From an uncultured Bacteroidota bacterium (lineage in GTDB: Bacteria > Bacteroidota > Bacteroidia > Flavobacteriales > Flavobacteriaceae): DNA of 33,371 bases. The DNA lies in the NCBI GenBank assembly GCA_903889745.1, contig CAISYO010000097.1, forward strand, positions 1-33,371, given 5' to 3'. A program made the position numbers and the translations under genes. This document shows, one piece after another, positions 1 through 7,634 of the stretch (positions are counted from its first letter, which is position 1; each line of letters opens with the position of its first letter). The notes beneath the pieces were generated by a model. It saw only the letters and a program-made list of their open reading frames with translations, ran no database searches and was not told the DNA's origin.

Positions 1-195
1 AAATAATAAATTGGCAAAATAAATAGTAAAATCGCCATAATAGATTAAAATATCTTTAAATGGAATTTTCTTTTCAATCATTCGATTTACTTTTTCAGAA
101 ACGTCAATAGTAATTCCAATCGGAATAAACATAATTAGCATCACCGAAAAAGTAACTAAATAGCGTTTTAAAATGTATTTATCTATTATTTTCAT
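1..195 (-). CDS. LptF/LptG-family permease, N-terminal fragment (runs off window start)
   Basis: Reverse strand reads MKIIDKYILKRYLVTFSVMLIMFIPIGITIDVSEKVNRMIEKKIPFKDILIYYGDFTIYFANLLF, open to the window edge; matches the N-terminus of LptF/G (YjgP/YjgQ) permeases. Confidence 0.8.
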   Translation of the reverse strand, partial: MKIIDKYILKRYLVTFSVMLIMFIPIGITIDVSEKVNRMIEKKIPFKDILIYYGDFTIYFANLLF

Positions 196-298
196 ATTTC
201 AAGAGAAAAGAGATTAGAAAAAAGAGCATAGACTATTTTAATTTATCTAAAACTCATTTTACATTCTTTGTTCTATATTCTTTATTCTTTATTCTCGT

Positions 299-1429
299 TT
301 ATAATCGTTGACTCATTTGCACCACCATTTTATCTTTCCAAGCTCTAAAGGTTCCAGCGATAATTTGGCGTCTTGCTTCGCGAACTAACCACATGTAAAA
401 ACCTAAATTATGAATGGTTGCAATTTGTTTACCTAAAAACTCATCGGCAGCAAATAGATGGCGCAAATACGCTTTTGAATATTCAGTATCAACCCAAGTG
501 TGCCCCATTTCGTCAATAGGCGAAAAATCAGCTTCCCACTTTTTATTTTTCATATTGATTGTTCCGTGTGCGGTGAACAACATACCATTTCGGGCATTTC
601 GCGTTGGCATTACACAATCAAACATATCAATTCCTAACGCAATATTCTCTAAAATATTGATTGGCGTTCCTACACCCATTAAATACCTCGGTTTATCTTC
701 TGGAAGAATGGCAGTCACTACTTCGGTCATTGCATACATTTCTTCAGCCGGTTCTCCTACTGATAAACCTCCAATGGCATTCCCTTGAGCGCCAGCATTT
801 GCAATATATTCAGCCGATTCTGCTCTCAAATCTTTATACGTACTTCCTTGAACTATAGGAAAAAACGTTTGTTCGTAACCATATTTAAAGGGTAATTTTT
901 CTAAATGATTGATGCATCGATCTAACCAACGGTGCGTCATGTGCATCGAACGTTTGGCATAACGATAATCGCATGGATAAGGCGTACATTCGTCAAAAGC
1001 CATAATGATATCGGCACCAATAGTTCGCTGTATTTCCATGACGTTCTCAGGCGAAAAGGAATGATACGATCCGTCAATATGCGATTTGAATTTTACGCCT
1101 TCTTCTTTAATTTTTCGATTAGAAGACAACGAATACACTTGGTAACCCCCTGAATCGGTTAAGATATTTCTATCCCAATTCATGAATTTATGTAAACCAC
1201 CCGCTGCTTCTAAAATTTTAGTTTGCGGTCTTAAATATAAATGATAGGTATTGCCTAGAATAATATCAGGATTGATGTCTTCTCTTAATTCGCGTTGGTG
1301 CACCCCTTTTACCGAGGCAACAGTACCAACAGGCATAAATATAGGCGTTTCAATAACTCCGTGATCGGTTGTTATTTTTCCGGCTCTGGCTTTGCTTTGT
1401 GGATCTTTGGTAATTAAATCAAACTTCAT
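299..1429 (-). CDS. tgt: tRNA-guanine(34) transglycosylase (queuine tRNA-ribosyltransferase)
   Basis: 376 aa with LTDSGGYQVYSLS, FDECTPYP, GGLSVGEP and YLMGVGTP motifs. Confidence 0.97.
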   Translation of the reverse strand: MKFDLITKDPQSKARAGKITTDHGVIETPIFMPVGTVASVKGVHQRELREDINPDIILGNTYHLYLRPQTKILEAAGGLHKFMNWDRNILTDSGGYQVYSLSSNRKIKEEGVKFKSHIDGSYHSFSPENVMEIQRTIGADIIMAFDECTPYPCDYRYAKRSMHMTHRWLDRCINHLEKLPFKYGYEQTFFPIVQGSTYKDLRAESAEYIANAGAQGNAIGGLSVGEPAEEMYAMTEVVTAILPEDKPRYLMGVGTPINILENIALGIDMFDCVMPTRNARNGMLFTAHGTINMKNKKWEADFSPIDEMGHTWVDTEYSKAYLRHLFAADEFLGKQIATIHNLGFYMWLVREARRQIIAGTFRAWKDKMVVQMSQRL

Positions 1430-1598
1430 AGTGTACTTTTACGAAACGCAAAGATAATTGAATTTAGAATTTAGAAATTAGAATTTGGAATTATTTATGA
1501 AATTCAGTAAAATTCAAAAATCGGTTTACTTCATCTCAATTACTTTCTCCTTTTTACTTTTCACTATCAACAATTCTTAATAACTTCTCATAAAATGA

Positions 1599-1630
1599 TT
1601 TGTAGCACCAAAAAAATAAAATTACTTTTG
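1599..1630 (+). promoter_or_regulatory. Putative Bacteroidota-type promoter (TTTG-N20-TACTTTTG) for transketolase
   Basis: TTTG at 1599-1602 and TACTTTTG (TAnnTTTG) at 1623-1630, 28 nt before ATG 1659; matches the Bacteroidota -33/-7 consensus. Confidence 0.6.
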
Positions 1631-1658
1631 TGGGCATATAACACATATTCTATTATAA

Positions 1659-2504
1659 ATGTCTAACACACAACAACTACAAGATTTTACAACACAAGTG
1701 CGAAGAGATATTCTTCGTATGGTTCATGCCGTAAATTCAGGTCATCCAGGAGGTTCTTTAGGATGTGCCGAATTTTTGGTAACCCTTTACCAAGACGTTA
1801 TGAAACGCAACCCTGGTTTTTCTATGGACGGCATAAACGAGGATATTTTCTTCTTATCGAACGGACATATTTCTCCTGTTTTTTACAGCGTTTTAGCAAG
1901 AAGCGGGTATTTTCCAGTAGCCGAATTAGCTACCTTTAGAAAATTAAACTCGAGATTACAAGGCCACCCAACCACTCACGAAGGTTTACCTGGAATTAGA
2001 ATGGCTTCGGGTTCATTAGGCCAAGGTTTGTCGGTTGCCGTTGGTGCTGCTCAAGCTAAAAAATTAAACAAGGACAACCATTTGGTATTTGCTCTTCTAG
2101 GCGATGGTGAATTGCAAGAAGGTCAAAATTGGGAAGCCATCATGTATGCTTCGGCAAAAAAAGTAGATAACTTAATTGCTACTATCGATTTGAACGGAAA
2201 ACAAATTGACGGAACTACAGACGAAGTTTTGGCAATGGGAAGTATAAAAGCAAAATTTGAAGCCTTTGACTGGATTGTATTAGAAGTTACAGCCGGTAAT
2301 GACATTGATGCTATCAAAGCTGGGTTAGCTGAATCCAAATCAAAATCAGGTAACGGTAAACCCGTTTGTATTTTATTGCATACCGAAATGGGTAATGGTG
2401 TAGATTTTATGATGCACACACATGCTTGGCATGGTAAAGCGCCAAATGATGAGCAATTAGCCAATGCATTAGCACAAAATGTGGCAACTTTAGGAGATTA
2501 TTAA
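1659..2504 (+). CDS. Transketolase, N-terminal (ThDP-binding) subunit
   Basis: 281 aa; GHPGGSLGCAEFLVTLY, GSLGQGLSVAVGAA, LGDGELQEGQNWEA. Confidence 0.95.
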   Translation: MSNTQQLQDFTTQVRRDILRMVHAVNSGHPGGSLGCAEFLVTLYQDVMKRNPGFSMDGINEDIFFLSNGHISPVFYSVLARSGYFPVAELATFRKLNSRLQGHPTTHEGLPGIRMASGSLGQGLSVAVGAAQAKKLNKDNHLVFALLGDGELQEGQNWEAIMYASAKKVDNLIATIDLNGKQIDGTTDEVLAMGSIKAKFEAFDWIVLEVTAGNDIDAIKAGLAESKSKSGNGKPVCILLHTEMGNGVDFMMHTHAWHGKAPNDEQLANALAQNVATLGDY

Positions 2505-2648
2505 CGTAGTATTAAGATGAGAGACCAAAGTATTAAGACGAAAGATATGATTTGTAATACTGAGGATTTTAGCTTTTAAGACTTTTTATAAAATTTAAAC
2601 AATTAAAAAATAGCATTGTGCCTTAGTGGCTTGGTGGCAAAAAATAAT

Positions 2649-3602
2649 ATGAAAAAATATATCAACCAAGGCAGTAAAGATACCCGTTCGGGATTTGGAG
2701 CTGGTATGACCGAGTTAGGTCAGAAAAATGAAAATGTTGTGGCGCTTTGTGCCGACTTAATCGGATCATTAAAATTTGATGATTTCAAGAAAAACCATCC
2801 TGAGCGTTTTTTCCAAATTGGGATTGCAGAAGCCAACATGATTGGAATTGCAGCTGGTTTAACCATTGGTGGAAAAATTCCGTTTACTGGAACGTTTGCT
2901 AACTTTTCTACCGGAAGAGTATACGATCAAATTCGTCAATCGGTGGCGTATTCAGATAAAAATGTTAAAATTTGTGCTTCGCATGCCGGATTGACTTTAG
3001 GGGAAGACGGAGCTACGCATCAAATTTTAGAAGATATTGGTTTGATGAAAATGTTACCTGGAATGACCGTTATTAATACTTGTGATTTCAACCAAACCAA
3101 AGCAGCAACTTTAGCGTTAGCCGATCATCATGGTCCTGCTTATTTGCGTTTTGGTCGCCCAGTAGTGCCTAACTTTATGCCAGCTGACGAACCTTTTGTA
3201 ATTGGAAAAGCGATTCTTTTAAACGAAGGTACTGATGTTACCATTATTGCTACCGGACATTTAGTTTGGGAAGCATTAGTAGCAGCTGAAGCCTTAGAAG
3301 CAAAAGGAATTTCAGCCGAAGTAATTAACATTCACACTATTAAACCGTTAGACGAAGAAGCGATTTTAAAATCGGTTCAAAAAACAGGTTGTGTAGTAAC
3401 GGCTGAAGAGCATAACATCATTGGCGGTTTAGGAGAAAGTGTTTCTAGATGTTTAGTTCAAAACCATTTAGTACCTCAAGAATTTGTTGCAGTAAACGAT
3501 AGTTTTGGTGAAAGCGGAACACCAGACCAATTAATGGAAAAATACGGTTTAAACAGTGCCGCTATTATTGAAAAAGCCGAAAAAGTATTGGCTCGAAAAT
3601 AA
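2649..3602 (+). CDS. Transketolase, C-terminal subunit
   Basis: Track ORF starts at 2616; preferred ATG at 2649 (MKKYINQGSKDTRSGFGAGM). Contains HAGLTLGEDGATHQ, TAEEHNIIGGLG, DSFGESGTPDQL. Confidence 0.93.
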   Translation: MKKYINQGSKDTRSGFGAGMTELGQKNENVVALCADLIGSLKFDDFKKNHPERFFQIGIAEANMIGIAAGLTIGGKIPFTGTFANFSTGRVYDQIRQSVAYSDKNVKICASHAGLTLGEDGATHQILEDIGLMKMLPGMTVINTCDFNQTKAATLALADHHGPAYLRFGRPVVPNFMPADEPFVIGKAILLNEGTDVTIIATGHLVWEALVAAEALEAKGISAEVINIHTIKPLDEEAILKSVQKTGCVVTAEEHNIIGGLGESVSRCLVQNHLVPQEFVAVNDSFGESGTPDQLMEKYGLNSAAIIEKAEKVLARK

Positions 3603-3623
3603 TAGTCTACTTTACCTATATTA

Positions 3624-3652
3624 AAAATCCTCAGTAGTTGAGGATTTTTTTT
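3624..3652 (+). terminator. Rho-independent terminator after transketolase
   Basis: AAAATCCTCA-gtagt-TGAGGATTTTTTTT. Confidence 0.85.
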
Positions 3653-3737
3653 GGTCTACATATTGTTTTATTTAAAAAAATGTGTCTATAATTAAAAGTA
3701 TTTGTTATTTTTGACTTTATTTAAAAGCGCAACAAAT

Positions 3738-3776
3738 GTTGAGCAAAGCTAACCAAAATGGCTAGCTTTGCTCAAC
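3738..3776. repeat. Perfect 14-bp inverted repeat (hairpin)
   Basis: GTTGAGCAAAGCTA-accaaaatggc-TAGCTTTGCTCAAC; after an A.C mismatch a further CCA/TGG pairing is possible. No T-tract follows. Confidence 0.85.
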
Positions 3777-3851
3777 TAAATAGCAAAAAACTGAGCATAT
3801 ATACAAGTTAGGCTAAATACTATGAAATAACTGTAGTCAATAAGCAAAAAA

Positions 3852-5090
3852 ATGAAACCTGAAAAATTAGAAATATTTAAACGTCAAATTACTAAGAAAA
3901 GTAAAAGATTGACAGATTTGGAAAGCCATTTTAAATCTGAATTTAGTTTGCATGGAAGTGATTTTAAGATATCACGTAAAATATATGCCTGTCTTGATGG
4001 ATTTGTTATTTTAAGAACTTTTTCGGATGTTAATTTCGAACCCTTTCAATTTTATGTAATAACAGAAAGGTTAGAAATTTTTTTAAAAAATAGACTTCCA
4101 ATTAATACTAATGAAGGTCAACTAAACTTGTACAATCTTTTAAAAAATTCAATTGGTGTAGAATTGAGAAAGGGTCAAACTTGTGATTTCGGTAGTAAAG
4201 GAAAAGGAATAACGATAGGTGGAAGAATTAAAATTGATGGATTTCAAATATTGATTAGAGACTATCAAAATTTAGAAGAAACCCTAGAAACTCTTGCTGA
4301 TATGAAGTTTGCGGTTTTCAGTCTTACAGATATTCAAATATTAGAAAATGAAAATGAATCACTAAAAAAAGCAATTGAAGATTTAGGTAAAGATAAGAAC
4401 CCTTTAATCATAAGTGAGGGCAAAACAGATTGGAAATATTTTTTGTCAGCTTTACGATATTTTCATTCTAAAAACGAATTTAAAAATATTCAAGAAAGTT
4501 GGTTTTTAAAATTTGGTTCTGAACAAGACAAAAACTTAAATAATTGTGGAACAAATTTCATTTTAGATAACTCGGTTTCAAAATTAAATACTATACTAGA
4601 TTCATTTATTGAATCAAGAAACTTAGAAAATGTAAGTTCTTGTCCTTTAAGAATTGGTATTTTTGATTCTGACGAAAAATCTGCTAAAACAAGAAATGAC
4701 ACAAAAAACAATGTTTATTCTTTTTTAATTGAACCACCAGATATTTCAACAGAATTTCTGTTTTCCAAATCGGAGATAATGACTACTTTAAATGGAAGAA
4801 GATTATATATTGGTAGTGAATTTGATAAACAAACCGGCAAACTTTTAAGTGATACTAATATTGTACTTGGTTACGACAATATTAATAGAAATAAAGCAGA
4901 GGTAAATAAGATTATTGACTCAAATGTTTTTGATAGCAATAATGTAAATATAGCGTTAACAAAAGAAGAGTTTGCAAAATCAGTTTTTTTAAAAAAAACA
5001 AAAATTTCTGAAGAAAGTTGGGAAAATTTTAGAAATATTTTTGAAAAAATTATAGATATATTAAATAAAAGCCACGCTCCGCCCCGATAG
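3852..5090 (+). CDS. Hypothetical protein with putative TOPRIM-like domain (possible OLD/defence-type protein)
   Basis: 412 aa. PLIISEGKTDWKYF resembles TOPRIM motif 1 (hh.EGxTD) and LRIGIFDSDEK the DxD motif. The C-terminal residues (SHAPPR) are encoded by a REP-like repeat. Confidence 0.6.
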   Translation: MKPEKLEIFKRQITKKSKRLTDLESHFKSEFSLHGSDFKISRKIYACLDGFVILRTFSDVNFEPFQFYVITERLEIFLKNRLPINTNEGQLNLYNLLKNSIGVELRKGQTCDFGSKGKGITIGGRIKIDGFQILIRDYQNLEETLETLADMKFAVFSLTDIQILENENESLKKAIEDLGKDKNPLIISEGKTDWKYFLSALRYFHSKNEFKNIQESWFLKFGSEQDKNLNNCGTNFILDNSVSKLNTILDSFIESRNLENVSSCPLRIGIFDSDEKSAKTRNDTKNNVYSFLIEPPDISTEFLFSKSEIMTTLNGRRLYIGSEFDKQTGKLLSDTNIVLGYDNINRNKAEVNKIIDSNVFDSNNVNIALTKEEFAKSVFLKKTKISEESWENFRNIFEKIIDILNKSHAPPR

Positions 5091-5110
5091 CGCGGATTTA
5101 CAATCCGTGC
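5071..5110. repeat. REP-like intergenic palindrome (GCGCGGATTTACAATCCGTGC)
   Basis: Stem GCGCGGATT/AATCCGTGC (one G.T) with TAC loop at 5090-5110, GC-rich against an AT-rich background; resembles Bacteroidota REP sequences associated with RAYT transposases. Confidence 0.6.
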
Positions 5111-5178
5111 CCAAAAAGCATATAAAAAGATTTACAAAGATTTATTCTATACAACTAAGCTAATGCTATCCCCTAGCT

Positions 5179-5202
5179 GGTGCGAGCGTCTCGCTCGTAA
5201 CC
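5179..5202. repeat. REP-like hairpin GGTGCGAGCGTCTCGCTCGTAACC
   Basis: Stem TGCGAGCG/CGCTCGTA (one G.T) with TCT loop, then GG/CC after a bulge. Confidence 0.6.
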
Positions 5203-5208
5203 ATCGCT

Positions 5209-5256
5209 CACGCGATAAACGCAACTCAGGACAGTTAATCCTTTCGTATTGTTAAA
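5209..5256 (+). repeat. Diverged direct repeat, copy 1 (upstream of polyvalent kinase)
   Basis: CACGCGAtaAACGCAACTcaggacAGTTAATCCTTT; partner at 6009-6056. Confidence 0.55.
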
Positions 5257-5357
5257 AAATAAGCCAGCTGCAGTAACAAAAAGTTAGCAGTAATTGTATT
5301 GAAAAACATACAAATCAAGGACTTTTAAATAATTAAAAAGTTTGTTTATATTTGTTG

Positions 5358-5993
5358 ATGCAAAACCATTTAAAACATGAACTACACAATGTCTTTTCAG
5401 GAAAGAGCCAAATTAGGTTTGGAACAGTTATCCAATCAATCGCCAGTTACCTTAACGATGGCGCGCAAACAGGCACAATCATTGAAGACGAAAAGCACTT
5501 CAAAAAACAAGAAACAAAGAGTTTAGAAAATTACATTGCTGAAAAAAATCTTTGGATATCTATTGATCTAACTCAATATGTTAGTGAGGGTGCTGAACAA
5601 AAAGTATATTTGAAGGATACTGAAAATGTGCTTAAACTAAATGATAGTATTTATTATAATTCTTGGAAAGATTATTTATATAATTTATTGCTTCACAATT
5701 ATTTCTTTCCAGATACAGCCTATGATTTAATTGGCTTCACAAAAGATAATGACATTTTATATGCAGTTGTTCAACAAGCTTATGTTTCAATAACAGCTAA
5801 TACAGATTTAAAGCAAGTTAAAGAATTTTTAACTCTTAACGGCTTTGAAAATAATCGCAATAATGATTATATCAATCACGAATTAGGAATTATCCTGGAA
5901 GATTTACATGATGAAAATGTTTTGACAAGAAATGAAGTGTTATATTTTATAGATACTGTTTTCTATGTAACCGAAACATTTTGGGATAAATAA
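5358..5993 (+). CDS. Polyvalent-protein-type Ser/Thr/Tyr kinase domain protein (stand-alone)
   Basis: Track ORF begins with TTG at 5352; first ATG is 5358 (MQNHLKHELHNVFSGKSQIRFG...). DLTQYVSEGAEQKVYLKDTENVLKLND, YNSWKDYLYNLLLHNYFFPDTAY and LGIILEDLHDENVLTRNEVLYFIDTVFYV match my recollection of the Kinase-PolyVal family. Confidence 0.7.
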   Translation: MQNHLKHELHNVFSGKSQIRFGTVIQSIASYLNDGAQTGTIIEDEKHFKKQETKSLENYIAEKNLWISIDLTQYVSEGAEQKVYLKDTENVLKLNDSIYYNSWKDYLYNLLLHNYFFPDTAYDLIGFTKDNDILYAVVQQAYVSITANTDLKQVKEFLTLNGFENNRNNDYINHELGIILEDLHDENVLTRNEVLYFIDTVFYVTETFWDK

Positions 5994-6008
5994 AAAAACA
6001 ACTGCTCC

Positions 6009-6056
6009 CACGCGAAACGTAACTTGACCAAGTTAATCCTTTGACGTGGTTCAATA
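6009..6056 (+). repeat. Diverged direct repeat, copy 2 (downstream of polyvalent kinase)
   Basis: CACGCGAAACGTAACTtgaccAAGTTAATCCTTT; includes the small palindrome AACTTG-ac-CAAGTT. Confidence 0.55.
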
Positions 6057-6083
6057 AAAATCCTGAGTTTCCTCAGGATTTTT
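6056..6083. terminator. Bidirectional Rho-independent terminator
   Basis: AAAAATCCTGAG-tttc-CTCAGGATTTTT between convergent genes. Confidence 0.85.
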
Positions 6084-6085
6084 TA

Positions 6086-6319
6086 TTACTTCACTTCTTT
6101 TACTCCTTTTAAAAAGAGCCACTTCATGAATATTTTTTCGCCATCGTGGGTTTTTATCGCTTGAAACTTGGGTGCTACTAATAACGCTACCATAAAACCA
6201 GTCATGGGTATCCAAATGCCTTGCAAATGCGTAGCAATGTCCACTACATATAAAGTAGGTAAATAAATCACCACAAACCCTAAGAAGTTGTATAGAAATG
6301 CTTTTACTTTTTTACTCAT
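6086..6319 (-). CDS. Small conserved membrane protein, unknown function
   Basis: Likely start MSKKVKAFLYNFLGFVVIYL (track ORF extends to 6367); two hydrophobic segments. Confidence 0.7.
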   Translation of the reverse strand: MSKKVKAFLYNFLGFVVIYLPTLYVVDIATHLQGIWIPMTGFMVALLVAPKFQAIKTHDGEKIFMKWLFLKGVKEVK

Positions 6320-6373
6320 ATTTTTTATTGTTGATTTTTTCTGTTTAATTATTGTATAACTTATCAATACTCC

Positions 6374-7552
6374 CTACTCACTACTTCCATCTCCATCCTG
6401 CACCATATACTTCCCCTTCTTACTCCCCTCATACATTTCATATTTCACAAAACGGGTTTCTAGTTTTCCGTTAAAGAGTTTAATTTTTCGGCTCGGCTTT
6501 AAGCCTACAAATTTCAATGCTTCTAAATTGGCGGTAATAAACCAAGCATTAGTATTCGGGTAACTTTGTTTTAAAGTATCGCCTATTTCTCGGTAAAAAC
6601 GTTCCATATCAATATCTAATCGCTCCCCATAAGGCGGATTAAACACCATGTGCAACGGTCCTTCGGTTGTCTTTTTCGAATCGAAGAAATTGTCATTGCT
6701 CACTTTTACATATTCGTCCAAATTAGCATTTTTGATATTATCTTTTGCTTTAGCGGCCGCACTTGGCGCTTTATCATATCCAGTAATAGTGTAATGAAAC
6801 TCGCGGGTTTTCTTCAATAGCGATTCTAAAATGTTATCGAATAATTCGGCATCCCAATCCTTCCATTTTTCAAAACCAAACTCTTTACGATTAATGTTGG
6901 CCGGAATATTACAAGCAATCATCGCAGCTTCGGCTAAAATAGTCCCCGATCCACACATAGGATCAACAAAATGGCTATTGCCTTCCCAACCCGATAAAAT
7001 AAGCATTCCTGCGGCTAATACTTCGTTAATCGGTGCAATATTTGTAGCTGTTCGATATCCTCTATGGTGCAACGAAGCGCCAGAAGAATCCAAGGAAACC
7101 GTTACCGTATCGCGATCAATGTGTACGTGAATTTGTAAATCGGGAAAATCTTTATCGATGCTAGGACGCTTTCCGTCAATAGCTCTGAATTGATCTACAA
7201 TAGCATCTTTGGTTTTCAAAGCCACAAACTGACTGTGGTTAAAATTTTCAGAATGCAAAGTTGTTTCTACCAAAAACGTAAGATGCGGCGTTAAATAATC
7301 GGTCCAATCAATCGCCATAATGCCATCATACAAGGTTTTTTCATTATGCGCTCGAAACGTTTTAATGGGTTTTAAAATTTTTAATGCCGTGCGTAAGGCT
7401 AAATTAGATTTGTACATAAAACCTTTATCGCCTTTAAAATGAACAACACGAGTTCCTATTTCTACTTGTTGTGCTCCTAAAAGTTGTAATTCTTTAGCTA
7501 CTATTTCTTCAAAACCAAAAAAAGTTTTGGCGGTCATTTTATAATTTTCCAT
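6374..7552 (-). CDS. THUMP domain class I SAM-dependent RNA methyltransferase (RlmL/YcbY-like)
   Basis: MENYKMTAKTFFGFEEIVAKEL start; FVDPMCGSGTILAEAAMIACN and MVFNPPYGERL motifs. Confidence 0.92.
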   Translation of the reverse strand: MENYKMTAKTFFGFEEIVAKELQLLGAQQVEIGTRVVHFKGDKGFMYKSNLALRTALKILKPIKTFRAHNEKTLYDGIMAIDWTDYLTPHLTFLVETTLHSENFNHSQFVALKTKDAIVDQFRAIDGKRPSIDKDFPDLQIHVHIDRDTVTVSLDSSGASLHHRGYRTATNIAPINEVLAAGMLILSGWEGNSHFVDPMCGSGTILAEAAMIACNIPANINRKEFGFEKWKDWDAELFDNILESLLKKTREFHYTITGYDKAPSAAAKAKDNIKNANLDEYVKVSNDNFFDSKKTTEGPLHMVFNPPYGERLDIDMERFYREIGDTLKQSYPNTNAWFITANLEALKFVGLKPSRKIKLFNGKLETRFVKYEMYEGSKKGKYMVQDGDGSSE

Positions 7553-7568
7553 GCTTGCATTTGAAATT

Positions 7569-7592
7569 CCATTGCAAAAAACCATTGCAATG
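7569..7592. promoter_or_regulatory. Directly repeated CCATTGCAA sites in a divergent promoter region
   Basis: CCATTGCAA at 7569-7577 and 7582-7590; the second is part of the palindrome CATTGCAATG (7583-7592). Confidence 0.3.
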
Positions 7593-7615
7593 TGAATAAT
7601 TAAGGTAATCTTGTG

Positions 7616-7634
7616 CAAAAATACATTAAATTTG
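7616..7634. promoter_or_regulatory. Overlapping divergent -7 like boxes (TATTTTTG on minus, TAAATTTG on plus)
   Basis: Minus strand TATTTTTG at 7616-7623 and plus strand TAAATTTG at 7627-7634, upstream of the divergent methyltransferase genes; no clear -33 TTTG. Confidence 0.4.

Noticed and set aside
414-1153. Plus-strand ORFs at 414-788, 661-858 and 932-1153
   Set aside because: Antisense shadows of the clearly coding tgt gene; no recognisable domains.
3738-3776. Hairpin as a plain Rho-independent terminator
   Set aside because: No T-tract follows on either strand, and a good terminator already exists at 3624-3652.
5209-6056. Toxin-antitoxin or CRISPR-like interpretation of the repeats around the kinase
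   Set aside because: Only two diverged copies with unequal spacing and a gene between; no spacer array and no cas or clear antitoxin gene.
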